Shown here: piece by piece, positions 51,017 through 60,645 of the stretch | Layout: the number at the start of each line of letters is the position of its first letter | Numbering within the stretch: position 1 is the stretch's first letter | From: Brevibacterium epidermidis NBRC 14811 | Lineage (GTDB): Bacteria; Actinomycetota; Actinomycetes; Actinomycetales; Brevibacteriaceae | Length of the DNA stretch: 64,000 bases | Reading direction: 5' to 3' | Assembly: GCF_001570805.1 (NCBI RefSeq) | Contig: NZ_BCSJ01000018.1 | Coordinates: 211,292 to 275,291, forward strand | Position numbers and translations under genes: made by a program | Notes under the pieces: model-generated | What the model was told of the DNA's origin: nothing | The model's database searches: none | The model's input: only the letters and a program-made list of their open reading frames with translations

Positions 51017-52234
51017 ATGAGTGATGCCCCGGTCTCCCGCGGAGTCTACAAGTTCGCCGTCTTCGCCTTGGCGATCGGCGCTTTCGCCATCGGAGTGACC
51101 GAATTCGCGACCATGGGCCTGCTGCCCATGATCGCCGAGGAACTGGGCATCACGGTCCCCCAGGCCGGGCATGCGGTGTCGTTCTATGCGATCGGCGTCG
51201 TCGTCGGCGCACCGCTGATCACGACCATCGCCGCGCACATGGACCGCAAGCTGCTGCTCCTGTGCATGATGGGCCTCTTCGCTCTGGGCAACCTCGCCTC
51301 GATGCTCGCCCCGACCGCGACGCTGTTCAACATCGCGCGCTTCGTCTCCGGTCTGCCGCACGGAGCCTACCTGGGCATCGGAGCCGTCGTCGCCGCCTCC
51401 CTCGTCCCGGCCAACCGACGCGGCCGAGCCATGTCACGCGTGATGCTCGGCCTGACGATCGCGAACATCTTCGGCGTGCCCTTCGCCGCAGCCCTCGGCA
51501 ATATGTTCGGATGGCGAAGCGCCTACGCCCTCGTCGCCGCGCTCGGAGTGCTCACCGTCATCATGGTCGCCATCGCCGTTCCGCGAGTGAGCGTCGGTGC
51601 CGGTGAGGTGCCTTCGGCCCGCGGCGAGATCAAGGCTCTCGGCCGGGTCCAGATCATCCTCACCCTCGTTGCCGGTTCCGTGGGCTTCGGCGGAATGTTC
51701 GCCGTCTACACCTACATCACCCCGACGATGACCGACGTCGCCGGCGTCCCCAGCGTCGCGATCCCGTGGGTGCTCGCCGTCTACGGCCTCGGCATGACCG
51801 CCGGCTCGCTGATCGCCGGGCCTCTGGTCGACAAGTCCATCGAACGCTCGGCGACCGGCGGCATGATCCTCTCGGCCCTCGTGCTCGCCGCCTTCGGCGC
51901 CTTCACCCACATCGCGGCCGTTGCCATCATCGCGCTCTTCCTCATCGGCGTCTCGGGGTCGATGATCACCACGGCCCTGCAGATGCGTCTGTTCCGCGAA
52001 TCCCATGACGCCCCGAGCCTGTCAGCGGCCATGAACCATGCCGCCTTCAACCTCGCCAATGCGCTCGGCGCGTGGCTCGGCGGAATCGTCATCACCGCCG
52101 GCCTCGGCTACCGTGCACCGGCGTGGGTGGGTGTGGGCCTGTGCGTGTCCGGGCTCATCGTCATCTCCGTTGCGATCTTCCTTCGCCGAGGCGGCTCCCC
52201 CGACCCGAGCACCCGCACCTCCGTCGAGACCTGA
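51017..52234 (+). CDS. DHA1-type MFS efflux transporter (AraJ-like)
   Basis: 405 residues with 12 membrane segments. TM1 carries GVTEFATMGLLPMIAEE, typical of sugar/drug efflux proteins of the AraJ/YdhP type; loop 2-3 has the shortened DRKLLL. GAAGGAG lies 6 nt before the ATG. It stands alone, between pcaL and a long palindrome. Substrate unknown. Confidence 0.85.
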   Translation: MSDAPVSRGVYKFAVFALAIGAFAIGVTEFATMGLLPMIAEELGITVPQAGHAVSFYAIGVVVGAPLITTIAAHMDRKLLLLCMMGLFALGNLASMLAPTATLFNIARFVSGLPHGAYLGIGAVVAASLVPANRRGRAMSRVMLGLTIANIFGVPFAAALGNMFGWRSAYALVAALGVLTVIMVAIAVPRVSVGAGEVPSARGEIKALGRVQIILTLVAGSVGFGGMFAVYTYITPTMTDVAGVPSVAIPWVLAVYGLGMTAGSLIAGPLVDKSIERSATGGMILSALVLAAFGAFTHIAAVAIIALFLIGVSGSMITTALQMRLFRESHDAPSLSAAMNHAAFNLANALGAWLGGIVITAGLGYRAPAWVGVGLCVSGLIVISVAIFLRRGGSPDPSTRTSVET

Positions 52235-52240
52235 CCGCAG

Positions 52241-52304
52241 AGAAACGGGTTGAGTGTCGAGACACGCGTGTGCACGCCCGTGTCTCGACGCTGGACCCGT
52301 TTCT
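52241..52304. repeat. long imperfect palindrome, 26-nt arms
   Basis: Arms 52241-52266 and 52279-52304 (AGAAACGGGTTGAG... and its partner ending CCCGTTTCT) pair with one mismatch and two G-U pairs around a 12-nt loop. It lies 7 nt after the MFS stop. It may terminate transcription, but its length and lack of a U-tract also fit a dispersed palindromic repeat. Confidence 0.75.
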
Positions 52305-52319
52305 CGCTGAAAGTGCCGA

Positions 52320-52325
52320 TACGAT
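52320..52325 (+). promoter_or_regulatory. -10 box for leaderless cyclophilin transcript
   Basis: TACGAT is followed by 6 nt and the ATG at 52332. It lies just beyond the long palindrome. Confidence 0.5.
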
Positions 52326-52331
52326 GAACGC

Positions 52332-53087
52332 ATGGATCACCTCGCGCAGAGTCGCTCTCATGCCCTAACCCGCCACTCTGATGAATCGACCCGTCGCCCG
52401 AAGTCGGCCCTTCTGCTGACCCTCGCTGCTTTCGCCGTCCTCGCTCTTCTGCTGCTGAGCGGATGCGGTTCGTCTGATTCCGAGGGGGATTCCGCAGAAG
52501 GTTCCGGAGAATCTGACTCCTCGGCCGCGGCGGGAACGTGCTCATACCCCGCCGATTCGCAGTCCGCGGCGAAGGACGTCGAAGCACCCGCAGAGGAACC
52601 GGAGGCCAAGGGCACCATCACGGCCACCATCGCGACCTCGGCAGGCGACCTGGCCGCCACCCTGGACGCCGATCGCACCCCGTGCACCGTCAACAGCTTC
52701 CTGTCGCTGGCGAAGCAGAAGTACTTCGACGACACCGAGTGCCACCGCCTGACCACCGAGGGCATCTTCGTCCTCCAGTGCGGTGACCCCACGGGCACAG
52801 GCACAGGCGGTCCCGGCTACTCGTTCGCCGATGAGCTCGACGGCTCCGAGACCTACCCGGCGGGCACTCTGGCCATGGCGAACTCCGGTCCCGACACGAA
52901 CGGCTCCCAGTTCTTCGTCGTCTACGACGACAGCTCACTGCCGCCGGACTACACCGTGTTCGGACAGCTCGACGAGAAGAGCACGAAGACCGTCGCCGAC
53001 CTCGCGGCCAAGGGCACGGACAACGGTGCCGGCGACGGCGCGCCCAAGGAGAAGGTGACGATCACCGAGGTGACTGCGAAGAGCTGA
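52332..53087 (+). CDS. cyclophilin-type peptidyl-prolyl cis-trans isomerase, lipoprotein
   Basis: 251 residues. A basic 24-residue N-terminus and a hydrophobic segment end in the lipobox LLSGC; then a Ser/Glu/Ala-rich linker and a cyclophilin domain (~90-250): TVNSFLSLAKQKYFDDTECHR (start of it: NSFLSLAKQKYF), FVLQCGDPTGTGTGGPGY, GTLAMANSGPDTNGSQFF and VFGQLDE. It folds exported proteins on the outer face of the membrane. Leaderless start (TACGAT, 6 nt). Confidence 0.9.
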   Translation: MDHLAQSRSHALTRHSDESTRRPKSALLLTLAAFAVLALLLLSGCGSSDSEGDSAEGSGESDSSAAAGTCSYPADSQSAAKDVEAPAEEPEAKGTITATIATSAGDLAATLDADRTPCTVNSFLSLAKQKYFDDTECHRLTTEGIFVLQCGDPTGTGTGGPGYSFADELDGSETYPAGTLAMANSGPDTNGSQFFVVYDDSSLPPDYTVFGQLDEKSTKTVADLAAKGTDNGAGDGAPKEKVTITEVTAKS

Positions 53088-53287
53088 CCGCCCATCCGAG
53101 TTGCCCAGAACACTCCGACCACCAAGTAATCCCAGTTGGTGAGACTCGGAAATCACGTTTTGTGAGACGAGCGTACTGTCGATTCGTCGCCGTCGACGCT
53201 GTGCCTGTCACAGCGCCGACGGCCTTTTCCATTGGCACGGACCACCCGCCCGTGCCTGCACTCACGAAACAGCGGAGCACCACCACC

Positions 53288-54724
53288 ATGTCCACCGAAA
53301 CACAGCCGGAGAATCCCTCCTCGGCACCCGGAGTCGACGACGACGCGATCGCAGCGACTCGGAAGAACAACACCCGCGGCAAGGTCCTGACCGCCTCGAT
53401 GGTCGGCACCACGATCGAATTCTTCGATTTCTACGCCTACGCCACGGCCTCCTCATTGGTCTTCCCGGCCCTCTTCTTCCCCAATCAGACATCGACGACT
53501 CAGCTGCTGAGCTCGTTCGCGATCTTCGGCGTCGCCTTCGTCGCCCGCCCCCTCGGCTCGATCATCTTCGGCCACTTCGGTGACCGCATCGGCCGGAAGA
53601 AGACGCTCATCGCTTCCCTGCTCATCATGGGCATCGGCACCTTCCTCATCGGACTCCTGCCGACGGCAAGCACCCCGGGCTGGGTCGTTCTCGCTCCGCT
53701 GTTCCTCGTCCTCCTGCGCTTCTGCCAGGGAGTCGGCCTCGGCGGCGAATGGTCGGGCGCGGCGCTGCTGGCCACCGAGAATGCCCCGAAGGGCAAGCGC
53801 GCCATCTGGGGTACTTTCCCGCAGCTCGGCGCGCCCGTCGGCTTCATCATCGCGAACCTGCTCTTCGTCGCCCTCGGCACCTGGACCTCCCCCGAAGCGT
53901 TCCTCGCCTGGGGCTGGCGCATTCCGTTCCTGCTCTCGGCCCTGCTCGTGGCCGTCGGCCTCTATGTCCGCATGTCACTCATGGAGACCCCGGCGTTCCA
54001 GCTCGTCGCGCAGAAGCAGCAGATCTCGAAGGCCCCGCTCGGACGGGTCTTCGCCACGAGCTGGAAACCGCTCATCCTCGGCACGTTCATCATGCTCGCG
54101 ACCTACGTGATCTTCTACTTCATGACCGCGTTCACCCTCACCTACGGCACCTCACCGGCAACCCCTGAGCAGGCCCAGACCGCCGCCGAGGCGGCAGGGA
54201 AGACCTTCGATCCCGCAGGTTTCGTCGCCGGGCTGGGGTACTCGAAGAACGAGTTCCTCACCTACCTCATCATCGGGGTCGTCTTCTTCGGCATCTTCAC
54301 CGTCGTCTCCGGACCTCTGGCTGAGAAGCTGGGTCGTCGGAAGATGCTCCTGGGCGTGACCGTGCTCATCGCCGCCTACGGACTCGTCGTCAACACCCTT
54401 TTCAATGCAGGGACGCCGGGCGTCATCATCGGACTCATCGTCGGCTTCATCCTCATGGGCCTGACCTTCGGACCGATGGCCGCCTACCTGCCGGAGCTCT
54501 TCCCCGCCAATGTCCGCTATACGGGTTCGGCGATCTCCTACAACATGTCCAGCGTCATCGGAGCCGGTCCCGCACCGTTCGCCATGGTCGCACTGTGGCA
54601 GGCCGAAGGCGGGTCGATCTTCTACTGCGGTCTCTACATCATCGCCGCGGCGATCGTCACGATCATCGCACTGTGGCTGGCAAAGGACACCTCTGACCTC
54701 GACATGGAGGATCAGCTCAGCTGA
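53288..54724 (+). CDS. MHS-family MFS symporter (full length)
   Basis: 478 residues with 12 membrane segments and the family hallmarks GTTIEFFDFYAYATASSLVF (TM1), GHFGDRIGRKKTL, GGEWSGAALLATE and PELFPANVRYTG. MHS proteins import organic acids such as proline betaine, shikimate, citrate or aromatic acids. A hydrophilic N-terminus of ~40 residues precedes TM1. The ATG at 53288 is preceded by GGAG at a long 11-nt spacing. Monocistronic. It shows what is missing from the shorter paralogue at 14862. Confidence 0.87.
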   Translation: MSTETQPENPSSAPGVDDDAIAATRKNNTRGKVLTASMVGTTIEFFDFYAYATASSLVFPALFFPNQTSTTQLLSSFAIFGVAFVARPLGSIIFGHFGDRIGRKKTLIASLLIMGIGTFLIGLLPTASTPGWVVLAPLFLVLLRFCQGVGLGGEWSGAALLATENAPKGKRAIWGTFPQLGAPVGFIIANLLFVALGTWTSPEAFLAWGWRIPFLLSALLVAVGLYVRMSLMETPAFQLVAQKQQISKAPLGRVFATSWKPLILGTFIMLATYVIFYFMTAFTLTYGTSPATPEQAQTAAEAAGKTFDPAGFVAGLGYSKNEFLTYLIIGVVFFGIFTVVSGPLAEKLGRRKMLLGVTVLIAAYGLVVNTLFNAGTPGVIIGLIVGFILMGLTFGPMAAYLPELFPANVRYTGSAISYNMSSVIGAGPAPFAMVALWQAEGGSIFYCGLYIIAAAIVTIIALWLAKDTSDLDMEDQLS

Positions 54725-54758
54725 GCCTGCCGAGCCAAGCTCGCTCCACGGCCCGAGG

Positions 54759-54786
54759 GCCCGACCAACGACTTCGCTGGTCGGGC
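54759..54786 (+). terminator. hairpin terminator after the MHS transporter
   Basis: GCCCGACCA and TGGTCGGGC form a 9-bp stem with a 10-nt loop, followed by TTCTCT. Confidence 0.75.
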
Positions 54787-54965
54787 TTCTCTGCATTCAT
54801 GGCCACGATGTTGACTACGATTTCGTCACAACCGCCTCGGCGATCATCGAAGCGACATGAATGTGACTCAGTTCACGGTAGGATTCCTCTCAGACATTGC
54901 CCAGACACGGATGCCTGGGCATTCCGTTTGCGTGACGAGGCCGTCACCGATCCCCTGGAGGAACC

Positions 54966-55763
54966 ATGAAACGACGCCCGAGCCTGGCCATTGTGGCCGC
55001 CGGCGCCATGCTCGCCCTGTCCGCCTGCGGCGGCGGAGGCGATTCCGAACCTGCAGCGACTGCCGAGGGCGGAGTCCCCCTCGTCAAGGAAGGCAAGCTG
55101 ACCACCTGCACACACCTGTCCTACCAGCCGTTCCAGTTCGAGAAGGACGGCGAGGTCGTCGGATTCGACGTCGACATCGTCGATGCCGTCGCAAAGAAGC
55201 TCGGCGTCGAACAGGAGATCATCAACACCTCGTTCGAGACGATCACCTCGGGCGCGGAATTCAACCAGAACAAGTGCGATGTCGCGGCCGCCGCGACGAC
55301 GATCACGCCTGAACGAGAGGAAGCCACGGACTTCTCCGAGCCATACTTCGATGCGAACCAGGCGATTCTGACGAAGGCCGACAAGAAGGCGAAGGACGAG
55401 AAGGCGCTCAAGGGCTTCAAGATCGCAGCCCAGGCCGGCACCACGGGTCTCGATTACGCCAACGAACACTTCAAGGATTCCGAGGTCATCACCTACGAAG
55501 ATCTGCCGCTCTCGCTCGAAGCGCTCAAGACCGGTCAGGTCGATGCCGTCATCAACGACAACGGCGTGCTCTACAACTACAACACCGAGAACAAGGGCTT
55601 CGCTGTCGGCTTCGATATCAAGACCGATGAGCACTACGGCATCTCGATGAAGAAGGGCAACAGCGAGATGAAGAAGGCCGTGGACGACACGATCAAGGAG
55701 ATCAAGGACAACGGCGAGTACGACAAGATCTACAAGAAGTGGTTCGGCGACGCTCCGAAGTGA
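54966..55763 (+). CDS. polar amino-acid ABC transporter, substrate-binding lipoprotein
   Basis: 265 residues. A signal peptide with lipobox LSAC (Cys near residue 20) is followed by a family-3 solute-binding fold: YQPFQFEKDGEVVGFDVDI (recognised by GFDVDI), CDVAAAATTITPERE, DFSEPYFDANQ, AQAGTTGLDYA and GQVDAVINDN. Related to glutamine/glutamate/basic amino-acid binding proteins. GGAGGAACC precedes the ATG. First gene of a three-gene transporter operon; a hairpin follows it. Confidence 0.92.
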   Translation: MKRRPSLAIVAAGAMLALSACGGGGDSEPAATAEGGVPLVKEGKLTTCTHLSYQPFQFEKDGEVVGFDVDIVDAVAKKLGVEQEIINTSFETITSGAEFNQNKCDVAAAATTITPEREEATDFSEPYFDANQAILTKADKKAKDEKALKGFKIAAQAGTTGLDYANEHFKDSEVITYEDLPLSLEALKTGQVDAVINDNGVLYNYNTENKGFAVGFDIKTDEHYGISMKKGNSEMKKAVDDTIKEIKDNGEYDKIYKKWFGDAPK

Positions 55764-55772
55764 TCGACCGCG

Positions 55773-55819
55773 AATGGGCGGCCCGCTGCGATTCGTCGTC
55801 GCAGCTGGCCGCCCGTTCG
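55773..55819 (+). terminator. intra-operon hairpin between binding-protein and permease genes
   Basis: 20-nt arms at 55773-55792 and 55800-55819 pair with two mismatches around a 7-nt loop, inside the 150-nt gap between two co-directional operon genes. It may act as a partial terminator or 3' stabiliser that raises binding-protein mRNA over the downstream genes. Confidence 0.65.
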
Positions 55820-55912
55820 GCTGAGTTCGACCGACCTGCCTGAGTCTTCTCCGTCTCTCACGGCACGCATTCCGGCGGGCACCCCCGCCACAGCTTTTTT
55901 CGAAGGACAACC

Positions 55913-56788
55913 ATGTCAGTTCACACAGCGAACGAGGACGGCCGCCAGACCGGCCCCGCCGTCCCGGCCGCCTCCGCCACCCCGAAAGCCAGGATGAGCA
56001 AACGCCAGAAGGCGAAGCTCTCCCGCGGCATCCAATACGCCATCCTCATCGTCATCGCGGCCCTCATCGCGATCTTCGCCGACTGGCCGACACTCATCGA
56101 CTCGTTCGGCCGCGTCGACATCGCCGCTGGCATGTTCCCCGACGTCATCACGATGGCTCTGAAGAACACCGTGGTCTACACGTTCCTCGGCTTCGCACTC
56201 GGCCTCGTCATCGCCCTGTTCGTCGCACTCATGCGCCTGTCCTCTGTCGGCGTCTACCGCTGGCTGGCGACGATCTACATCGAGTTCTTCCGCGGCCTGC
56301 CCGCCCTCGTCGTCTTCCTCGTCCTGGGCTTCGGAATGCCCGTCGCCTTCCCCGGATTCAACCTGCCGCAGCTCGTCATCATCATGATCGCCCTCGGCCT
56401 CGTGTCTTCGGCATATATGGCCGAGACGATCCGCGCCGGCATCCAAGCCGTGCCGAAGGGTCAGATCGAGGCCGCACGGTCGTTGGGCATGTCATCATCG
56501 CGCGCGATGTTCACAATCGTCCTGCCGCAGGCGATGCGCATCATCCTGCCTCCCCTGACCAACGAGCTCATCCTGCTCGCGAAGGACTCCTCACTGGCCT
56601 ATATCCTCGGCTCCTCGGTCGACGGCCGCGAGCTCGCCGCACTCGGCCGCGCCGAGATCGTCAACACCGCGAACCTCACCCCGTTCATCGTCATCGCGCT
56701 GTGCTATCTCATCATCACGATCCCGCTGTCGTACCTGTCACGGGTGTTGGAGAAGAAGTACGGTTCCGCAGATTCTGGAGTGAAATGA
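55913..56788 (+). CDS. polar amino-acid ABC transporter, permease
   Basis: 291 residues. A charged N-terminal tail (~40 residues) precedes about six membrane helices. The HisM/GlnP-type motif [22 protein letters not shown] (its EAA-G core) contacts the ATPase, and [16 protein letters not shown] is typical. GAAGGACAACC gives the ribosome site. Single permease gene, so the transporter is probably a homodimer in the membrane. Confidence 0.92.
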   Translation: MSVHTANEDGRQTGPAVPAASATPKARMSKRQKAKLSRGIQYAILIVIAALIAIFADWPTLIDSFGRVDIAAGMFPDVITMALKNTVVYTFLGFALGLVIALFVALMRLSSVGVYRWLATIYIEFFRGLPALVVFLVLGFGMPVAFPGFNLPQLVIIMIALGLVSSAYMAETIRAGIQAVPKGQIEAARSLGMSSSRAMFTIVLPQAMRIILPPLTNELILLAKDSSLAYILGSSVDGRELAALGRAEIVNTANLTPFIVIALCYLIITIPLSYLSRVLEKKYGSADSGVK

Positions 56789-57564
56789 TGACCACCACAG
56801 CACAAGCCGCGACCCAGACACCGATCATCGCGATCCGCAACCTGCAGAAGAGCTTCGGGACGAACCAGGTCCTCACCGATATCAACCTCGACGTCGACAA
56901 GGGCGAGGTCGTCTGCGTCATCGGGCCCTCTGGCTCGGGCAAATCGACGATGCTTCGATGCATCAACACCCTCGAGACGCCGACCGGCGGGTCGATCGTC
57001 GTCGACGGCATGGACATGACCGATCTCGACCTCGACATCGATGCAGCCCGGACCCGCATCGGCATGGTCTTCCAGTCGTTCAACCTCTTCGGCCACCTCA
57101 CGGTGCGCGAGAACCTCACGGTCGCTCAGACCAAGGTGCTGAAACGGTCGAAGGCCGAAGCCAACAAGGTCGCTGAAGAAAACCTCGCGAAGGTCGGCCT
57201 GTCGGAGAAGATGGAGGCGAAGCCCGGCTCGCTGTCCGGCGGGCAGCAGCAGCGCGTGGCAATCGCCCGAGCACTGAGCATGGATCCCGACGTCATGCTC
57301 TTCGACGAGCCCACCTCGGCGCTCGACCCCGAGACCGTCGGTGATGTCCTCCAGGTCATGCGCAACCTTGCCGAGGCGGGGATGACGATGGTCGTGGTCA
57401 CCCACGAGATGGAGTTCGCCCGTCAGGTCGCCGACCGCGTGGTCTTCATGGACGGCGGAGTTGTCGTCGAGGAGGGCCCGGCGAAGGATGTCATCGGCAA
57501 TCCACAGGAGCAGCGGACGAAGGACTTCCTCTCCCGCGTGCTCAATCCCGGCCAGCTGGGATAG
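56785..57564 (+). CDS. polar amino-acid ABC transporter, ATP-binding protein
   Basis: 259 residues with Walker [11 protein letters not shown]-loop [11 protein letters not shown], signature LSGGQQQR, Walker [13 protein letters not shown] and H-loop VVVTHEMEF. GlnQ/HisP type. The start overlaps the permease stop (ATGA). Completes the three-gene importer. Confidence 0.94.
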   Translation: MMTTTAQAATQTPIIAIRNLQKSFGTNQVLTDINLDVDKGEVVCVIGPSGSGKSTMLRCINTLETPTGGSIVVDGMDMTDLDLDIDAARTRIGMVFQSFNLFGHLTVRENLTVAQTKVLKRSKAEANKVAEENLAKVGLSEKMEAKPGSLSGGQQQRVAIARALSMDPDVMLFDEPTSALDPETVGDVLQVMRNLAEAGMTMVVVTHEMEFARQVADRVVFMDGGVVVEEGPAKDVIGNPQEQRTKDFLSRVLNPGQLG

Positions 57565-57582
57565 TCACCGCGTCGCCGACAG

Positions 57583-57626
57583 CTGAGCGCCCCAACTCAC
57601 CTCTGCAGGTGTGTTGGGGCGCTCAG
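57583..57626. terminator. 20-bp hairpin between convergent ABC-transporter and decarboxylase genes
   Basis: Arms 57583-57602 and 57607-57626 (CTGAGCGCCCCAAC core) pair with one mismatch around CTGC. Probably terminates both converging units. Confidence 0.85.
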
Positions 57627-57634
57627 TCGTTCGC

Positions 57635-60457
57635 TCAGTTCCCCAGGACCTCTTTGAGGATGACGCGGTAGCCCAGGTGCGGGTCATAGCCGTGGATCTC
57701 ACGGGTGTCGAGTGCGGACATGAAGTCGAGCACCTCGACGGTGATGATCTGTCCGGGCACGAGCACCGGGAACCCGGGCGGGTACGGGGTGACGAAGCCG
57801 GCAGAGACCGGCTGTTCCCCGTTCTCGACGCGGCGTCTCAGCTCATGCGGCAGCACGTGCTCGATGTTCTGGCGACGCAGACCCGCATAGTAGGCGGTGC
57901 GCAGGTCGCCGTCGGGCAGCTGCTTCGATGGGTCGTCGGCGGGCACCTCGGCGGCGTAGTCGGGGGCGAACGCGCTGAAGTCCGGCAGCGGCGGCATCAC
58001 TGCCGCCGGCTCGGTCAGCGCATCCTCGTTGCGCAGCTCATGCGGGTCGTTGAACATTCCTGCGAGCTTGACGAGCACCTCGATGAGGTAGGCGACGGCC
58101 GAGCGTGAGGTGCCGATGTTCGTCATGAACAGCACTGTGTTCCGGCTCGTCTTGTTCACCTGGATGCCGTAACGGTCCATGAGGTGTTCGTGTTTGAACG
58201 TGTCCCCGTCGACTCCCGTGCCCGAGATCTCGACGGTGATTCGGCTGGGATCGACGACGAATTCGTCGCGGACCCAGGCGTCCCACATCGTCGAGAGCCC
58301 ATCGCGCAGCGGCATCGTCCGATCCGTGACTCGGTATTCCTCCGGGATGAGGTCGGCGGCGGTGAGCACCTTGAACGTCTTCTTCAGCAGCGGGTGACGC
58401 GCGATCGCCGACGACAGGCTCATCGCCAGGTCGAGCTGCTTCTGCACGAGTGCGAAGCCCTCCATCTCCACCTGCCTGCGACCGAGGTCGAGGGAGGCGA
58501 GGATCTGGTAGTTCGGCGACGTCGAGGTGTGGGTCATGTACGCCTCGTGGAAGGCCTCCTCGGCGCCGGTGGAGAACTCCTGATCAAAGACGTGGATCAT
58601 CGACCCCTGGCGCAGCGCGGTCAGCGTCTTATGCGTCGACTGGGTCGCGTACACGCGGATCGTCGCGTCAGGCGGCGGCAGCAGGTCCTCCTCCAGCCAC
58701 ACCGAATCGGGGGCCGGGGCACCGGTCGCGGGATCGAACAGGCGCTTCTGCTGCTCGCGGTACGCCGCTGCGTGGGCGTTGGTGGCGAGGTTCTCCTCGA
58801 GGGTCTCTGCGGCGACCATGGCGGTGCGTTTGCGGGTGACCGGGTGGAACCGGGCGAAGGCGAACCAGGCTTCGTCCCAGAGGAAGACGAGGTCGGGTTT
58901 GATCGCCAGGCATTCGGACATGACCTTGTAGGGGTCGTAGACGATGCCGTCGAAGGTGCAGTTGGTCAGGGTGATCATCCGCACCTCGTCGAGGCGGCCG
59001 GCGGCCCGATAGTCGAGCAGCAGCTGCTTGATCCGGCTCAGCGGCACCGCGCCGTAGAAGGCCACATCGTTGAGCGGGTACGCCTCGAGGTAGGCAGTGC
59101 GGGCACCGGTGAGCATGAGCGCATGGTGGTGGGATTTGTGGCAGTTGCGGTCGACCATGACGACTTCGTCGGGTGAGACGACGGCCTGGTGGACGATCTT
59201 GTTCGCCGTCGACGTGCCGTTCGTGACGAAGTACGTGCGCTTGGCGCCGAAGGCCCGCGCAGCCAGCAGCTGTGCCTTCTTCAGCGTGTGCACCGGAGCC
59301 AGCAGGGAATCGAGTTCGCCGGAGGTGGCACTGGATTCGGCCAGCAGCAGGTTGAGTCCGTAGAAGTCGACGAAGTCCCCGATCCACTTCGAACCGACGA
59401 CGGAGCCGCCGCGAGAGACGGGCAGTGCGTGGAAGACTCCGGCCGGGCGGCGGGCATGCTCACGGATCGCGTCGAAGAACGGGGTGTCGTAGAGGTGCTG
59501 GATGCGGCGCAGCAGAGACAGGTGGAGTTCGAACTGGTCCTCGCGGCGGAAGACGCGGCGGAACCGGTGGGTCAGGGCACCGGCGAGGCTTTCGATATGC
59601 GCACCGGCCATGAGGTAGAGGTCGAGCTCGGGGCGCAGGTTCGCCAGAGTATCGGCCAAACGCAGCACACGACGCACCGAGTTGAGCGGGCTCATCGGCG
59701 CCGTCGGCGATTCCTTCGTCGAAGTGTGTGCGAATTCGATGGAATCGCGCAGGTCACGGCTGAGCACCTCGCGGGTGTTGTCGGTGAATCCGGGGCGGAT
59801 GACGCAGGCGAGCAGATTCGGGTTCGTCAGGGCCGCGGCCACCGCATCGTCGGCGGTGGGCACGATGACGTAGTCGTAGATGAACTGGTCGGAGGCGTTG
59901 CGGAGCTTGAGCAGATCCGTATGCAGCTCATCGCGGCCGCCCTCGGTGGTCTCGTCGACGATGAGGACCTCGAAGCGGGGACGGGTGTCCTGTCGGTCCT
60001 TGAGTTCGGCGCGCTCATCCTCGGTGAGGTCGTCTTCACCGGTGTCGGGCACGGTGGTTCCGCGCAGCCGATTGACCGCACGTGTGATCATGTCGTGGGC
60101 CCGATCGAACTCGCCGTTCGAGAGCAGGTCGGTGATCTCCTCGACATAGCGCTGACCGAAACCACCCCAGTAGAGCTCGATCGTCTTCAGCGAGCGCAGC
60201 GAGCGCCACACTTCACCGTCTTCGGCGATCATCGAGAAGTCGCCGCCGCTGACGGCCAGCCGTTTGATCGCGAACTTCAGATACTCCCACGAATCCGAAC
60301 GCAGCCGCCACGTGCTCGCCGGCATTCCCGGATCCCGTTCGAGCTGCGCCCGGCGCGGCGTCGAGGGGGCTCCGACGCGACCGTGCCTGCGGCCGCCGCC
60401 GAGGTCGGTGGGCTCAAACTCCTGCGCCGTTGCCTGGTCGGAGTCGATTCCGGTCAT
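57635..60457 (-). CDS. large Orn/Lys/Arg-family PLP amino-acid decarboxylase
   Basis: 940 residues, fold-type I. The PLP-binding lysine is K610 (TQSTHKTLTAL); FVTNGTSTANKIVHQA is the cofactor phosphate region, NCHKSHHHALML and WDEAWFAFA are catalytic-core motifs, and the C-terminal domain ends GYDPHLGY. The N-terminal ~330 residues include a wing-like region (RFEVLIVDETTEGG) and exceed the usual 700-750-residue enzymes. Whether arginine, lysine or ornithine is the substrate cannot be told; the adjacent amino-acid importer fits a supply role. AGGAGG precedes the ATG. Confidence 0.87.
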   Translation of the reverse strand: MTGIDSDQATAQEFEPTDLGGGRRHGRVGAPSTPRRAQLERDPGMPASTWRLRSDSWEYLKFAIKRLAVSGGDFSMIAEDGEVWRSLRSLKTIELYWGGFGQRYVEEITDLLSNGEFDRAHDMITRAVNRLRGTTVPDTGEDDLTEDERAELKDRQDTRPRFEVLIVDETTEGGRDELHTDLLKLRNASDQFIYDYVIVPTADDAVAAALTNPNLLACVIRPGFTDNTREVLSRDLRDSIEFAHTSTKESPTAPMSPLNSVRRVLRLADTLANLRPELDLYLMAGAHIESLAGALTHRFRRVFRREDQFELHLSLLRRIQHLYDTPFFDAIREHARRPAGVFHALPVSRGGSVVGSKWIGDFVDFYGLNLLLAESSATSGELDSLLAPVHTLKKAQLLAARAFGAKRTYFVTNGTSTANKIVHQAVVSPDEVVMVDRNCHKSHHHALMLTGARTAYLEAYPLNDVAFYGAVPLSRIKQLLLDYRAAGRLDEVRMITLTNCTFDGIVYDPYKVMSECLAIKPDLVFLWDEAWFAFARFHPVTRKRTAMVAAETLEENLATNAHAAAYREQQKRLFDPATGAPAPDSVWLEEDLLPPPDATIRVYATQSTHKTLTALRQGSMIHVFDQEFSTGAEEAFHEAYMTHTSTSPNYQILASLDLGRRQVEMEGFALVQKQLDLAMSLSSAIARHPLLKKTFKVLTAADLIPEEYRVTDRTMPLRDGLSTMWDAWVRDEFVVDPSRITVEISGTGVDGDTFKHEHLMDRYGIQVNKTSRNTVLFMTNIGTSRSAVAYLIEVLVKLAGMFNDPHELRNEDALTEPAAVMPPLPDFSAFAPDYAAEVPADDPSKQLPDGDLRTAYYAGLRRQNIEHVLPHELRRRVENGEQPVSAGFVTPYPPGFPVLVPGQIITVEVLDFMSALDTREIHGYDPHLGYRVILKEVLGN

Positions 60458-60645
60458 GCGAGAGCCTCCTGGCTGTCAGTCTCAGTCCCCACCCCGGTCC
60501 GGTGTGGATTTCCTGCTCACGGGCTCAGCCGGCGGACCGTACTGATTCCGTTGTTGCACGATCATACGACCTCACAGTTTCGAATGGGCAGGGTGGTGGG
60601 CAGTTGAGACAACCACAGGAGGCGAAATGATGATAAGCATGGGGT

